From Tetramitus jugosus (lineage: Eukaryota; Heterolobosea; Eutetramitea; Acrasida; Vahlkampfiidae), in NCBI GenBank assembly GCA_937625935.1, contig OW569354.1, positions 434,001 through 498,000 on the forward strand: 64,000 bases of DNA, read 5' to 3'. Below the pieces are notes generated by a model. That model was not told where the DNA came from. It did not search any database and worked only from the letters and a program-made list of their open reading frames with translations. Made by a program: the position numbers and the translations under genes. Positions 16,860 through 27,244 of the stretch are shown here, in pieces. Positions within the stretch are counted from its first letter, which is position 1. Each line of letters starts with the position of its first letter.

Positions 16860-18638
16860 CTACCATTTGTCCCTATTGTTAAATTGCTGGATACCTGTAC
16901 CATCGTACGAAGTCTGCATCACCTTAACTGCTGCATTAAACACCTTGAGAAATTCTGGAACATCAATTTTGGTAAACAAATTGGCCGAATTATGATTCTC
17001 TTGATGAACATTCATAAAAGGTAAATAGGTCTTCTTCGTTAAGCGGGCCAAGTGTCGGAAGAGGGTAGGATAGTGCTCCTTTGCGAACACTTCCAACACT
17101 ACGCTCTCTTCGGGCAACCATAACAAATGAGTCAAGCCTGCACCGTGCATACCAATCAATATATCCGTATTGGCAATCAAGTCCATTTGTTCCTTGAATG
17201 ACATGTTGGAAAAATCGACGTGAACAACATTGATTGGCACTGGAGTCTTTGTTCCATCATTACTACTTCCTTCGATCGCAAACGTTGATTGATTAATTGC
17301 GTTCACAATTTCATCTTCATTCGTTATCACTCGAACCTTGCCTCTTCTCGATGACAGTGTCACATTAATCTTATCGCGCCTGCTTCTCTTTCTCTGATAT
17401 TTGACCTTCATGTGATCCATAATGAACTTGGCGAACGAACGGAGCAAGAGACTGTCTGTGCAAGCGTTTGGATGCCATCCGTCTTTCCATATGAAATTTG
17501 AGCCACCAGGTATTCCAAACAACACATTTTCAAAACATGTAACTGCGCCTCCTGCTGCCCCACCACCACTACCATTCTTTTCATCACTCTGAGCAGCAGA
17601 AACAGGCGTATACTTCTTCTTAAACTCGCTCAATCTCATGACTGTTCCAAACGCACTCCAAACATCATAGTATGGCCCTTCAGGATCATCGTCAAACAAC
17701 ACAATGACATTGTCTCTCATTTCCTCATGCGTAATATCTTTCTTGTACAACAACAACGATTGAAACACATTGACAATATCAGAAAACGAATGAAACATGT
17801 TGGCCCAACCATCTCTCTTCATGAAAATGAAACGTTTGTTTCGTTCATAACGTTGACAAACAACCTTATTGTCACCACTCTCTTCGGCATTCATGTTCTT
17901 CATTGACATTCTGCGCATAAATTGCTCCAGATACAGTGGAAAAACATTACGACTGCTCATTCGTTGCTTGTGAGCTTCACAGTTGGCCATGAGAGCTCCC
18001 GTGGGCACTTCTGGACGAATCTGATCACCAAACATATCCATTCTCACATAGATATTCTTGGCATGACAAAAATTGTCTGGTCCGGCGTGCCTTGCCTGCG
18101 TAAACGGATGACAGGTTACCGTAGACACGGGCGTTGGCGCGTTTTCATAATTCTCCGATTTTTCCGAATTTGAATTGGCGGGAGAACAAAACACTTGGGC
18201 TGCTTTTCTCCAAGAGTCAATCAACTGGAAACCATATTCTCCATCGCATTGTTTTTGTTGATCACTACGAGAGAATTGTTCCCAGTATAGTCGTTCTTTG
18301 GCAGTCACTGAAACATTGTCTTCTCCATCTTCTTGTTTTTGTGTTTGAACACTACTCGTTGTCCTTGTGAGAGAGCTTGATTTTTGTTGTTGATTTTCAC
18401 ATTGTGTCATTTGTTGTTTGAGTTGTTGAATCAAAAGATCATCTTGTTGTTGTTGGTTGCTATTGATGATGGAGATATTGTCATTGTTGCTGTCATCTGA
18501 TGATGGCTGCCGATGGTCCCTTGTACTGCCATTGCTGCTGTTGTTGTTCTTATGGAGGAAAAACGTCATGTTCACAATGAGAACAATGACACAAAAGATG
18601 ATGATGAATCGAGTTCTGTTTAAGCTCATGGACATCAT
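16860..18638 (-). CDS. GT61-type (DUF563) glycosyltransferase, type II membrane protein
   Basis: A 592-aa protein with a short cytosolic tail and a signal anchor at about residues 10-28 (FIIIFCVIVLIVNMTFFL), followed by a Gln/Asn/Ser-rich stem (about 29-110), the topology of a Golgi or ER lumenal enzyme. The C-terminal third has the GT61 core: VHVDFSNMSFKEQMDLIANTDI, LIGMHGAGLTHLLWLP, VVLEVF, and a Tyr/Pro-rich end. Relatives include plant xylan xylosyl/arabinosyltransferases and animal EOGT; the donor and acceptor here cannot be told. Met3 is an equally possible start. It is convergent with the acyltransferase gene (136 bp). Confidence 0.87.
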   Translation of the reverse strand: MMSMSLNRTRFIIIFCVIVLIVNMTFFLHKNNNSSNGSTRDHRQPSSDDSNNDNISIINSNQQQQDDLLIQQLKQQMTQCENQQQKSSSLTRTTSSVQTQKQEDGEDNVSVTAKERLYWEQFSRSDQQKQCDGEYGFQLIDSWRKAAQVFCSPANSNSEKSENYENAPTPVSTVTCHPFTQARHAGPDNFCHAKNIYVRMDMFGDQIRPEVPTGALMANCEAHKQRMSSRNVFPLYLEQFMRRMSMKNMNAEESGDNKVVCQRYERNKRFIFMKRDGWANMFHSFSDIVNVFQSLLLYKKDITHEEMRDNVIVLFDDDPEGPYYDVWSAFGTVMRLSEFKKKYTPVSAAQSDEKNGSGGGAAGGAVTCFENVLFGIPGGSNFIWKDGWHPNACTDSLLLRSFAKFIMDHMKVKYQRKRSRRDKINVTLSSRRGKVRVITNEDEIVNAINQSTFAIEGSSNDGTKTPVPINVVHVDFSNMSFKEQMDLIANTDILIGMHGAGLTHLLWLPEESVVLEVFAKEHYPTLFRHLARLTKKTYLPFMNVHQENHNSANLFTKIDVPEFLKVFNAAVKVMQTSYDGTGIQQFNNRDKW

Positions 18639-18884
18639 TTTCTCTCACTTTCTCTCTCTTGTTTTCCGTTTGAGAATATCAATTTTGTTAAGTTTGTTAG
18701 CTGTTGTTTGGGTGTGGTGGAGAAAAGAGAGACCCTGTTGAAAGGTTCGTTCGCGGGATTTCTTTTGCTGCGGGGTGAATTCACGGAACGGTGAAATAAT
18801 ACTCCTTTTGGATCATACCATTTGGTGTCCATTCGAAAGAGAAAGAGTGGAGTGTTCATGCTGTGCAAAAGGGAAGTAACTCTT

Positions 18885-21800
18885 TTATTCTGAAGGCTTA
18901 TTGACCTTTGTTACGTTTTGTTGCTTCTTTTTCTCGCGACGAGTTGGTGCTTTTTCCTTCTTTGGCTGCTTTGGTTGCTTTGGTTGCTGTGGTTGCTGGG
19001 ACTGCTGCGGCTGGGGCTGCTGTGGTTGTTGCTCTTGTTGTTTCTTTTGTTTCTTGGGTGGTCTGGGTTGTCTGTTGTTTGTCCTTGGTTCTTTTTGAAC
19101 TTGTGATGGGACAAACACGGTGTTAGGAGGCTGTCTGAAGTGTTGCTTTCTTTTGGCGACCTCATCCTTCTTCACTCGTATCACCTGTTCAGTCAAGATT
19201 GATCGTGAGAGTCGTGTGAAAGTCGTGGACAGTCGGACAATGGTTGTTACAAATTGATCTCTCGTATTTCCGCTGCTGAGTAGCTCCAATGACACCATTA
19301 TCTTTCTTAAATCAGCATCGAACTGTCTCAAATTCTGTTCCAACTCGACAGCATCCATCATTGATTTGTCCATCAAGTCATTCAGAGTTGTCACATCCTG
19401 ATTAAACATGAGCAAATACGCATAGGCATTCAATTTGTCCTTGTTGAATGCAAACGGTATTATTCCAGAGTCAATGTGAATATCTTGACGCAGAGAAGCT
19501 TCCATGGAAGTCATTGCCTCGGGTGAAATGTGAGTGCAATCGCGAGATAGGGTAGTGAACACAGAGCAAGGAGATGGCGAAGCCACCCCAGATAGATTCA
19601 ACCGGATCGACTCCTCAGAACTCATCTTTCTATTCGCAAACGAAATCTTTGAAATTGGCAAAGTGTTGTCGAGACACTTTGCTTCTTCATCCATGTGATG
19701 CTGAGCATAGATATTGATGTATGTTGAGAATGTTCTCGAAAGGGTATTATTGAACTCAATTCTACCTAATTCGAAGCGGAGAGGAAGTGAAGGAAGGATC
19801 TGAACTCCCTTGCCCTTGGCCATAATGCTACAATGCTTAATAATATGACAGATGACAAGGAATATGATTCTCTCTGCTTCTTCTTGCTTGTGTTCAGCTA
19901 GAACTTCATGGAACAATCCCTTACGGAGGAAGTACATGAACAAAAAGTTGAGAGGTTCAATGTAGAATAGGTGAGTGGTGAGGCCAGTGAATTGCAATAG
20001 TCTTCCCTCATTGTCAATATAGTCTTGACGACGAAGAAATTCAACCGAGAATCTGAATTGATGCCTGACGAGCTGTTTGGTTAGAGGTAAAGATTTACCA
20101 TGAGCGAATAGTGGTTGATTCAGGAGTCGCATTAAATTGTCTACTGCACTACTCACGAGTGCCTGTCGTTGATTTGGTGGTAATTGCTTGTGCTCACAAT
20201 ATTGAATCGTGTCTCTGTACAGCACCAACATTCTTAAGATGAAACTTGTAGATATGCTCATGTCTCCCAGAATGTCTGGTGCCTTGGTACAGAGTAATCG
20301 CTGTACTCTGGCTTCTGGCAAACCAAAGAGAATAATCTTTCCTCTCGCATCAAAGCCTCTTCTACCAGAACGACCCGAGCACTGATGGAAGATCAGACTG
20401 TTCAAATAAATGGAATCACCAGCCATTACAACTGATCTAGCTGGCATGTGAATACCTGTAGCAAGGGTACCAGTCGCAAAACAAACTTTAAGACAACCCT
20501 TTCTAAACAATCTTTCAATTTCCTTCAAGTAATTGGCAGACAATCCTCCGTGATGCGTAGCAATACCAAACTTTAGACCATTCAACACCTCGGGTGGAAC
20601 CTTACATCTCGATGCGATTAACTGGTCATAAGTCTTATTCAATTCCTCTTCCTGTTGAGCTGTTAATTTCCAGAATGGCTTCTTCCTTGCTGCTCCAAGT
20701 GCCACAGAGGCATAGGTATTGCACACACGTCTGCTAAAAACAAACATGATTGTTGGTAAAAGGTTCTCCTCTTCCATCTTGAAAATTAAACTTATGAGGT
20801 TATCTCTCACGAATATGGGTGTGCCAAAGTCGCGATTGGTTTTGCTCCACAATCTTTGGTAGGCATCATTGACATTCTTTCCAATGTCAGATATCAAGGA
20901 AATAACTCCAGATCGCACTTCGTCATTATTTTCAGAATATACACGCCAAATAGTATCAGTAATCATTTTCTGATAGGATCGTACTTCTTCTCTTGTGATC
21001 AATCGAGCCTCAGTGAATACTCTTGCAGGCACTATTTCAGCAAACGCTTCTTGGAGCTTTGTGCATGTGCTTTGTAAAGCACGAGCTACAAGTAACAAGC
21101 ACTGCTGACTTGTCATTGCTGGTATTCTTTCAAGATTAATCTTGGTTAATGGAAGAAGCACTGAAGAAAGCGGATGCACCTCATGCAGAGCTGAACCACG
21201 ATTCGGCTCGTATAACATGTAGAGCAAGTCTCTAGGTCTTGTTTTGTGCAATACTAGATTGACCTTTGGTGTATCAGGCTTCTCCAATACGGTCAACCAT
21301 TCATGGAACTCAGATGGATTTCCAATAGTGGCAGACAGAGCCAAAAATGGGCACTTGATCAATAACAGTAAATGTTCCCAGACTCCTCCCGTTCCCCTTT
21401 CGTTGATGCAGTGAACTTCATCAAAAATGACATACTTAAGTTTCTTTGACCATTCGTGTGCCTGAGCAGACAACAGCATAATTTCCAAGCATGAGGGAAC
21501 TGTGACTAACACTTGACACTTGGTGGGATGGATTTGATCGTCAGCTGTGAACATACCAACCATGTTCATGGTGGATGGCAATGATTTAGTAAATCGACTG
21601 CAAACTTCAGCATATGTTTGATTAACCAAGGCTTTGGAAGGACAAACAAATACAACAACGCCATCGTTAGATTCTCTTAGCACTCGTTCAATACAGTAGA
21701 AAGCAATGAATGTCTTTCCTGAACTTGTCGGAGCACTGACAAGAACAGACTCGTTTCTGTTTACCATGTCAATCAAGTCCCACTGCCAAGGATCAGGCTT

Positions 21801-24275
21801 GAAGCCCAGATCTTGACTCAATGGACGAGTCGAACTTCTGTTAATAGCGCTTATGTCCAGAATAGTATTATCATCATCATCAAACATGCTGTGTGTCAGC
21901 TGGAATCTAGCCACATCTGTGATTTGTGCCACTGATTCGCTAGTCACACAATGATACTTGTGTTCTTTTGATTGACCAGCCAATCTCGTCGCATATTCGG
22001 TAAAACCTATTTCGCAGAGTAGGAAGAACAAGTATTGTTTTCTTGGTATCACAAACTGCATGTCCAATCCATCAATAAATTGAATCATCTGATTCAAAAA
22101 GGTGAGAGTAACATTACACGAATGAAACAATCTCCAGGTACGATCTTTGTCTACGCTAGTTTCTCTGATAAGTTTTGTTTTCTGGATCAGCAGTCTTGCA
22201 ATTAGCTTTTCGCAAGGAACACTCTCAAGTAATCTTGATAATATTGTAATCGTGTTGTCAATATCTGTCAGTGAAAATTCATTTTCGCCTCCGCCTGATA
22301 AAAATTGCTCTACCTTTAAAACAGTATGTACGGCTCGCTTGTAAAAAGCTTGATGATATTTCTTGCCATAAACTTCTTTCTCAACCACAATTGTTTTTCT
22401 TACACTGACCGACCTCAATGATTGAGCGTACTGGTTTAGTTGTCTCTCAGCAATTTCAGCATCTCTCTTTTGCTTTTCAGACATTGGAAGAAAATCAGAC
22501 TCTAGCAACCTTGTACTATGCCAGTGGTACTTTTCATAAAATATCTCTTTCTCAAACTTTGTTTTGTTTTCGTCCTCCAATACCTGGGAAATGTCTTCCG
22601 CACTGTACTCATACTTACGAAAAGTGTCAACTAATTCCTTGCCCAGAACACTGTCTACAAATGAGTCTCGAATTGGATAAAGATGATCAATAATCTGCTT
22701 GTCGATCACAGCTGGAAGAGACATTTTACGGTAACTCATCCACATATTATGTTCGCTCAACGCACTCAATTCATTTACATCATCAGACAACAAAGATGTC
22801 ATCAATGAATACACTTCTCTTAATTCAGATAACATAAACGGTTGTCGATCAGTGTTGTCATCAGTAATATTTCGCACGTACATATCAGTGAGATAGTACA
22901 ACAAATTTTCATCAATCAAATCCATTAATGAAGGCGCATGTTGAATCACGAGGCTTGATCCATCATTTGTAAATATGACACTATCTATCACTCGGTACAG
23001 TTTCATCACATAATTGGTTACATTTGAATAGATATCAACTTGTTTGCGACATATTTCGGTTCTCTGATCGAGTGATAACTTTGACTGGACGAGAAGTGTG
23101 GCGATAATAAGTTTTTGAATTCGATTGATGATGGATGGCGAATCACCAATATCAGGTTCGACCAAATGGTTCATGCAGTGCAATACGAGAGATATCTTGT
23201 ATAAATCGTCTTGAAGAATATCGCCCATGCTCTGCAAGCTCCCTGGAATAAATTTCTCATACGGAGTGTACGATATACTTGATTTTGGATACAGAATATC
23301 CTCCGCAGCTATCAGAGCCTTCTTTAAAAGTTTTCCATCTCTCTGCAAGTCTCTCCATTTGCGTCGTCCTCCCTTATTGTCCCCATTTTCTTCCACTTTG
23401 ACATTCCAACCATAGGCAAACAACGTGTTCACAGTAAAGCGAATACCTTCTAGCGACACATACTGACAATCAATCTTCAAATTCATAATTCTTCTCAGTG
23501 AATGCATCATAAACGCATCCATCAACAGTGAATGCTCCCCTGGTGCACAAGCTAGCAAACAACTCGGCGCATCTTCCTTGAAAAAATCCACAAACGGTGA
23601 TGCCCACCAATTATCAAACAACGTTACTTTCAATTTCATCTTCAAAAAATGTTGAATCGTTAGCTTTCGCACCAAACCAATACCCTGATGCCTCACAATC
23701 GGACTCGACCAAACTTTTTGACTCATTGGATCGACATTTGAAAAACTTTGATCGTACCACGCGGATCGCATGCACTCAAACGCCACAAGACTCAAATTGA
23801 CACCTCGATCCACCAATTTCCCCACAAATCTCTCCAATAAAAACGTATATTGTAACCAATCGAATCCAACGTATCGATCATCTTCATTTTCCTTATCATT
23901 CTTATTTACACCACTCTTGCTATTGTTTTCCTTCTTAGAAGATGAATCATTGTAATTCATTTCAACCATTTGTCTCAACAAGTAAAACATGAGAGAATCA
24001 CATTCAATAATAGCAGAGTCCTGTGCAAGTGCATCTTGCAAAACATCCATGGTTCTGCATCTGGACGTGGAAGACAACAATTCTGTCCATTGTCCAATCG
24101 TTTGACAGAATAGAGCATTCAATGAAGGCTTTAACTGTACTTGAATGCTCTTTTTTTTCATGAGATGATATTGGTGGTGATATGAATTCGATGGTGCTTT
24201 TGCACTCAGAGTCAAATCGTTGAAGATGACTCGGATCATTGGTTGTTGATCTTGTAGTTGTTGTTGACTTGTCAT
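18885..24275 (-). CDS. DDX60: DDX60-like superfamily 2 RNA helicase (Ski2-related)
   Basis: A 1,796-aa protein from MTSQQQL at 24275 (an in-frame ATG at 24332 would add 19 residues). The N-terminal half contains DDX60-type blocks (VGFDWLQYTFLLERFVGKLVDRGVN). The helicase core has motif I SAPTSSGKT (about residue 850), Ia CPSKALVNQ, motif II DEVH (about 950), III LSATIG, then the C-terminal lobe FVFSRRVCNTYA, GIATHHGGLSANY, CFATGTLATGIHMPAR and motif VI QCSGRSGRRGFD. A basic, Gln/Pro/Lys-rich low-complexity tail covers the last 70 or so residues. In mammals DDX60 supports antiviral RNA sensing and decay; in protists its role is unknown, RNA surveillance being a reasonable guess. There are no introns. 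Confidence 0.9.
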   Translation of the reverse strand: MTSQQQLQDQQPMIRVIFNDLTLSAKAPSNSYHHQYHLMKKKSIQVQLKPSLNALFCQTIGQWTELLSSTSRCRTMDVLQDALAQDSAIIECDSLMFYLLRQMVEMNYNDSSSKKENNSKSGVNKNDKENEDDRYVGFDWLQYTFLLERFVGKLVDRGVNLSLVAFECMRSAWYDQSFSNVDPMSQKVWSSPIVRHQGIGLVRKLTIQHFLKMKLKVTLFDNWWASPFVDFFKEDAPSCLLACAPGEHSLLMDAFMMHSLRRIMNLKIDCQYVSLEGIRFTVNTLFAYGWNVKVEENGDNKGGRRKWRDLQRDGKLLKKALIAAEDILYPKSSISYTPYEKFIPGSLQSMGDILQDDLYKISLVLHCMNHLVEPDIGDSPSIINRIQKLIIATLLVQSKLSLDQRTEICRKQVDIYSNVTNYVMKLYRVIDSVIFTNDGSSLVIQHAPSLMDLIDENLLYYLTDMYVRNITDDNTDRQPFMLSELREVYSLMTSLLSDDVNELSALSEHNMWMSYRKMSLPAVIDKQIIDHLYPIRDSFVDSVLGKELVDTFRKYEYSAEDISQVLEDENKTKFEKEIFYEKYHWHSTRLLESDFLPMSEKQKRDAEIAERQLNQYAQSLRSVSVRKTIVVEKEVYGKKYHQAFYKRAVHTVLKVEQFLSGGGENEFSLTDIDNTITILSRLLESVPCEKLIARLLIQKTKLIRETSVDKDRTWRLFHSCNVTLTFLNQMIQFIDGLDMQFVIPRKQYLFFLLCEIGFTEYATRLAGQSKEHKYHCVTSESVAQITDVARFQLTHSMFDDDDNTILDISAINRSSTRPLSQDLGFKPDPWQWDLIDMVNRNESVLVSAPTSSGKTFIAFYCIERVLRESNDGVVVFVCPSKALVNQTYAEVCSRFTKSLPSTMNMVGMFTADDQIHPTKCQVLVTVPSCLEIMLLSAQAHEWSKKLKYVIFDEVHCINERGTGGVWEHLLLLIKCPFLALSATIGNPSEFHEWLTVLEKPDTPKVNLVLHKTRPRDLLYMLYEPNRGSALHEVHPLSSVLLPLTKINLERIPAMTSQQCLLLVARALQSTCTKLQEAFAEIVPARVFTEARLITREEVRSYQKMITDTIWRVYSENNDEVRSGVISLISDIGKNVNDAYQRLWSKTNRDFGTPIFVRDNLISLIFKMEEENLLPTIMFVFSRRVCNTYASVALGAARKKPFWKLTAQQEEELNKTYDQLIASRCKVPPEVLNGLKFGIATHHGGLSANYLKEIERLFRKGCLKVCFATGTLATGIHMPARSVVMAGDSIYLNSLIFHQCSGRSGRRGFDARGKIILFGLPEARVQRLLCTKAPDILGDMSISTSFILRMLVLYRDTIQYCEHKQLPPNQRQALVSSAVDNLMRLLNQPLFAHGKSLPLTKQLVRHQFRFSVEFLRRQDYIDNEGRLLQFTGLTTHLFYIEPLNFLFMYFLRKGLFHEVLAEHKQEEAERIIFLVICHIIKHCSIMAKGKGVQILPSLPLRFELGRIEFNNTLSRTFSTYINIYAQHHMDEEAKCLDNTLPISKISFANRKMSSEESIRLNLSGVASPSPCSVFTTLSRDCTHISPEAMTSMEASLRQDIHIDSGIIPFAFNKDKLNAYAYLLMFNQDVTTLNDLMDKSMMDAVELEQNLRQFDADLRKIMVSLELLSSGNTRDQFVTTIVRLSTTFTRLSRSILTEQVIRVKKDEVAKRKQHFRQPPNTVFVPSQVQKEPRTNNRQPRPPKKQKKQQEQQPQQPQPQQSQQPQQPKQPKQPKKEKAPTRREKKKQQNVTKVNKPSE

Positions 24276-24616
24276 TTTAATTAATAGACGGAATAAATAG
24301 TATGTTTGGTTTTTTTGTTGTTTGGAGAGCACTTCTTCCTTGTGATGGCCGAAGTGAAGAGAAAAGTTCGAAGGGGTGTGGAGAAATTAATTGTTTTTGA
24401 AGGAAGGTTGCATGCCGAGATTGATTCGTGTGAAGAAACCAAATCTCGTCCAGAAATAGACAAAGTCCGCTGTCCTTGAAGGATTTTGTCAGAGTTCAAA
24501 AATGTATGGTAAAAGCTTCTCGATCTCCCCAGAACCAGGTCAGATTTAGTCAGGAAACATTTTCAGATTGGTAGAGAGTCCAAATCAAACAGAGAGAAAC
24601 AAAAGAAGTAAGATCG
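24276..24616. promoter_or_regulatory. Divergent intergenic region (DDX60-like / acidic protein)
   Basis: No gene supported in about 340 bp. AT-rich leader sequence (TTAATTAATAG) directly precedes the DDX60-like start, and an AGAGAGAAACAAAAG leader precedes the plus-strand gene. Confidence 0.5.
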
Positions 24617-25315
24617 ATGATCGAACGAGCAACCCAAGATCCTTGCGTTGAACAGGAGCTGGATACTGATACACCGACTGGGAAATTGTCAGAACACATG
24701 ACCGTCAGGCGATTCGAGGAGAGGCAGCGAAATGAACTTGTTCATGCACCGAAACGACACTCTACTCTGCCACCTGTCCATGTATCATTCTCAAGGAATA
24801 TGAAGCAGCACAGTCCCGCTCGCTTTTCGTATCCTCAAACCATTACAACAGGTCAAACATTCCGACCATGTTACTATTGTAGCAGCACGGGCAGCAGTCA
24901 AACGAATACATACGAGAGTGAAGATGATGAGGAATTGGAAGATGACGAGTCTGATGATGATTTTTCGTATTTGGAGAGAAGACAAAGTGTCTCAGCTCTA
25001 TCGGAACATGTTCGAGAATTAAATGATACAACAGACATGAATTTCGCGTCAAACAATGAAAACCTAACACATCCCGACAATAATGATACATCTGGAACAA
25101 CAGAGATAATTCCTGCTCCAGGTGAAGTTCCTGATCTCTCAGATGATGACCATCATCCCAGTAGATCGAAAAAGAAGAAGAGATATCGCAAGGTTCAACA
25201 ATTAATCTCCTACCAACGTATCAAAGCAAGCACCTTGTCCTTTTCAGAAAAATTGAAATCGATACCCAAGCATACGAAATCGACTAAACAACACAACGTT
25301 AATAATAAACTATAA
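24617..25315 (+). CDS. Acidic, largely disordered protein, unrecognised
   Basis: A 232-aa protein with no recognised domain. Residues 100-120 form a Glu/Asp run (YESEDDEELEDDESDDDF), followed by Ser/Asn/Thr-rich sequence and a basic tail (SKKKKRYRKVQQL near 190, ending NNKL). One CYYC pair lies at about 81-84. The mix of acidic patch and basic tail suits a nuclear or RNA-associated protein, but nothing specific supports that. It is a single frame with a leader after an in-frame stop, convergent with the hydrolase gene (103 bp). Confidence 0.65.
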   Translation: MIERATQDPCVEQELDTDTPTGKLSEHMTVRRFEERQRNELVHAPKRHSTLPPVHVSFSRNMKQHSPARFSYPQTITTGQTFRPCYYCSSTGSSQTNTYESEDDEELEDDESDDDFSYLERRQSVSALSEHVRELNDTTDMNFASNNENLTHPDNNDTSGTTEIIPAPGEVPDLSDDDHHPSRSKKKKRYRKVQQLISYQRIKASTLSFSEKLKSIPKHTKSTKQHNVNNKL

Positions 25316-25418
25316 ATATTTGTATTTCACATTGTGACAAATGCATGATTGCGTATGACCATTGTTCATAGGCCTATCAAAACAATAGGTGTGTTGCAAC
25401 TCCTACTTTCCTTCTCGT

Positions 25419-26621
25419 TTACACGTACTTTGTGAAAAAGTCAACCATGCGCTTCTTGTAATCCTCTGTTTCTGTCAGCATCACAGTTGCATGATTCCTA
25501 CATTTCTTCAGGCGACTATTGCTCGTAAAGTGATATTCTACAATCGTTTGATTACTCTCATTTGCATTTGGATCGAATGGAATACCGTTGGCTTCCTGTG
25601 CACCCAGCAAGCAATCCCTCGAATTAGAAATAGGAACAACAGAGTCATGTACATTGTGCTCAAAAAACACTGGTCGTCCAACGAGTTTCTTCGCACTCTT
25701 GAGTGGATCATTGTGGAATGGAGCGCAACCCTTGGCGTTACCATGTTGTATACAACCACCCTTTGACATGCTGCGTGCCAATGGACCGAGAGACGCCTTC
25801 AATCCATGAACAATCGTATCAAATGTGTTACAGATTGGACTGTCGACATAAAGAGCTTTGAACAGTGGCTCACGCTCATAAGCAATGAGAGCTGCAGAAG
25901 CACCCATGCCAACACCAAACAGAACCAATCGCTTCTCAACCGACTCATTACCACCATACACATCGTTCAAATAGTCAACAGCACCCAAAATATCCCTAAA
26001 CTCATCGTCACCAAACCTGACATACGGATTCGATGACTCAAAGTACGACTCACCATGATTTCTCAAATCCAACAACATGACATTGAAACCACTGTGGAAG
26101 AGCATCGAAGCAGGTAAAAGAGCTTGATGCTGTCTCTTACAACCACGCATATCATGCACCACAATAGCCGTTGGTAAACTTGTAAAGTTATCCCGACTGA
26201 GTAACCAGGCGTCCAATACACCGCCCTTTGAATTTCGCGCCAAAAAGTTGATCGACCAGACCTGAGATTCAAACGTTTCATTCAAGTGATACTGAGACAC
26301 ATTAAATGTATTGACTCCGTTGGAGGAGAAGACAGAAGAGCACTCACGATCCTCAATCGCATGATTCTGACGGTTCATCTCATAAAACGCAACACTAAAA
26401 TTGAAGGGTGTCTGATATTGATTGACATTGTCTGACGAGTAACAAAGATTGTCTGTTGCATGTGTCTCATAGATTCGATTATAAATGATGGGTGTAATGC
26501 CGTTCCAGAGTCCAATGGGCAAACCGACAGAAACAATGGAAACGACAGTCATGATGACAGCCACGATACCGATCACTACAAACTCGTGGGGATGAACACT
26601 GCTGAACCATGCAAAAACCAT
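25419..26621 (-). CDS. Membrane-anchored alpha/beta-hydrolase-fold protein lacking the nucleophile serine
   Basis: A 400-aa protein with one N-terminal transmembrane segment (about 14-37, VVIGIVAVIMTVVSIVSVGLP) and an ABHD-type hydrolase domain from about 125. Strand/loop landmarks: AIVVHDMRGCKRQH, FNVMLLDLRNHGES, then the nucleophile elbow LVLFGVGMGASAAL, where the consensus G-X-S-X-G reads G-V-G-M-G (Gly238 in place of Ser). The acid (HDSVVP, Asp326) and the histidine (CRNHATVM, His377) are kept. The fold is therefore complete but the canonical catalytic serine is missing, which suggests a pseudo-enzyme or altered chemistry. Relatives are serine peptidase/lipase-like ABHD12/13/17-type proteins. 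Confidence 0.82.
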   Translation of the reverse strand: MVFAWFSSVHPHEFVVIGIVAVIMTVVSIVSVGLPIGLWNGITPIIYNRIYETHATDNLCYSSDNVNQYQTPFNFSVAFYEMNRQNHAIEDRECSSVFSSNGVNTFNVSQYHLNETFESQVWSINFLARNSKGGVLDAWLLSRDNFTSLPTAIVVHDMRGCKRQHQALLPASMLFHSGFNVMLLDLRNHGESYFESSNPYVRFGDDEFRDILGAVDYLNDVYGGNESVEKRLVLFGVGMGASAALIAYEREPLFKALYVDSPICNTFDTIVHGLKASLGPLARSMSKGGCIQHGNAKGCAPFHNDPLKSAKKLVGRPVFFEHNVHDSVVPISNSRDCLLGAQEANGIPFDPNANESNQTIVEYHFTSNSRLKKCRNHATVMLTETEDYKKRMVDFFTKYV

Positions 26622-26794
26622 TTTCGATTGATAATATCACAATGATGAAAGTTCGGGAGACTGGTGATGCTGAATTTTTTGTTTGTGACGGGTGGTTCTG
26701 TTGTTTTCTGAATCGAAATGAAGAAGAAATGCAGAACAAACACAAGAGTTCTGTCCGTGTTCTGTGATGTCATAATTTCGACCTGCAAAACAAG

Positions 26795-26798
26795 AAAA
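26795..26798 (-). terminator. Pol III T4 terminator of tRNA-Thr
   Basis: TTTT on the minus strand four bases after the tRNA-Thr discriminator base. Confidence 0.55.
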
Positions 26799-26801
26799 TG
26801 T

Positions 26802-26873
26802 AGGCTCAACCGAGAATCGAACTCGGGACCCCCAGTTTACAAGACTGGTGCACTACCGCTGTGCTATTGAGCC
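26802..26873 (-). tRNA. tRNA-Thr (anticodon TGT)
   Basis: A 72-nt cloverleaf on the minus strand. Acceptor GGCTCAA pairs perfectly with TTGAGCC. The D arm is GCAC-AGCGGTA-GTGC. Anticodon stem CCAGT/ACTGG has loop CTTGTAA, anticodon TGT. The variable region is GGGTC, the T arm is CCGAG-TTCGATT-CTCGG and the discriminator is T. No intron. It stands alone between the hydrolase and PH-protein genes. Confidence 0.95.
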
Positions 26874-27244
26874 CTTGTTTTGTTCCTAAATTACAACATT
26901 CTTGAGCGATATATTTCCGATAATTTTTGACGTTTGATGTGAACTGTCAGGGGATCGTAGAACGCTTATTTTAGCCATAGGATACCGCGGCAAATGTGCA
27001 TCCCACACGTCAATTAACAGGCACCAAACAAGCGTAAACCAACATCCTTTGGTTGTCACAAAAAACCCCTTGCACGAACCAAATCACCAAAAAATAACGT
27101 CACCCAACGCCGTACCAACATCAACAACTACATCCATCTACTCCAACAAAACGACCACCTACTGACCTCCACACAACAAAAAAACAGATATCTTGACCTC
27201 TCTTCACACAAACAAAACACACAGGGTTAGACAAATCACCAAAC
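26874..27244. promoter_or_regulatory. Upstream region of the GRAM/PH protein gene
   Basis: About 370 bp without a gene. The last 170 bp are strongly A/C-rich with few G (CACAACAAAAAAACAG...ACACAAACAAAACACACAGG), typical of the mRNA leaders in this window. Confidence 0.5.
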
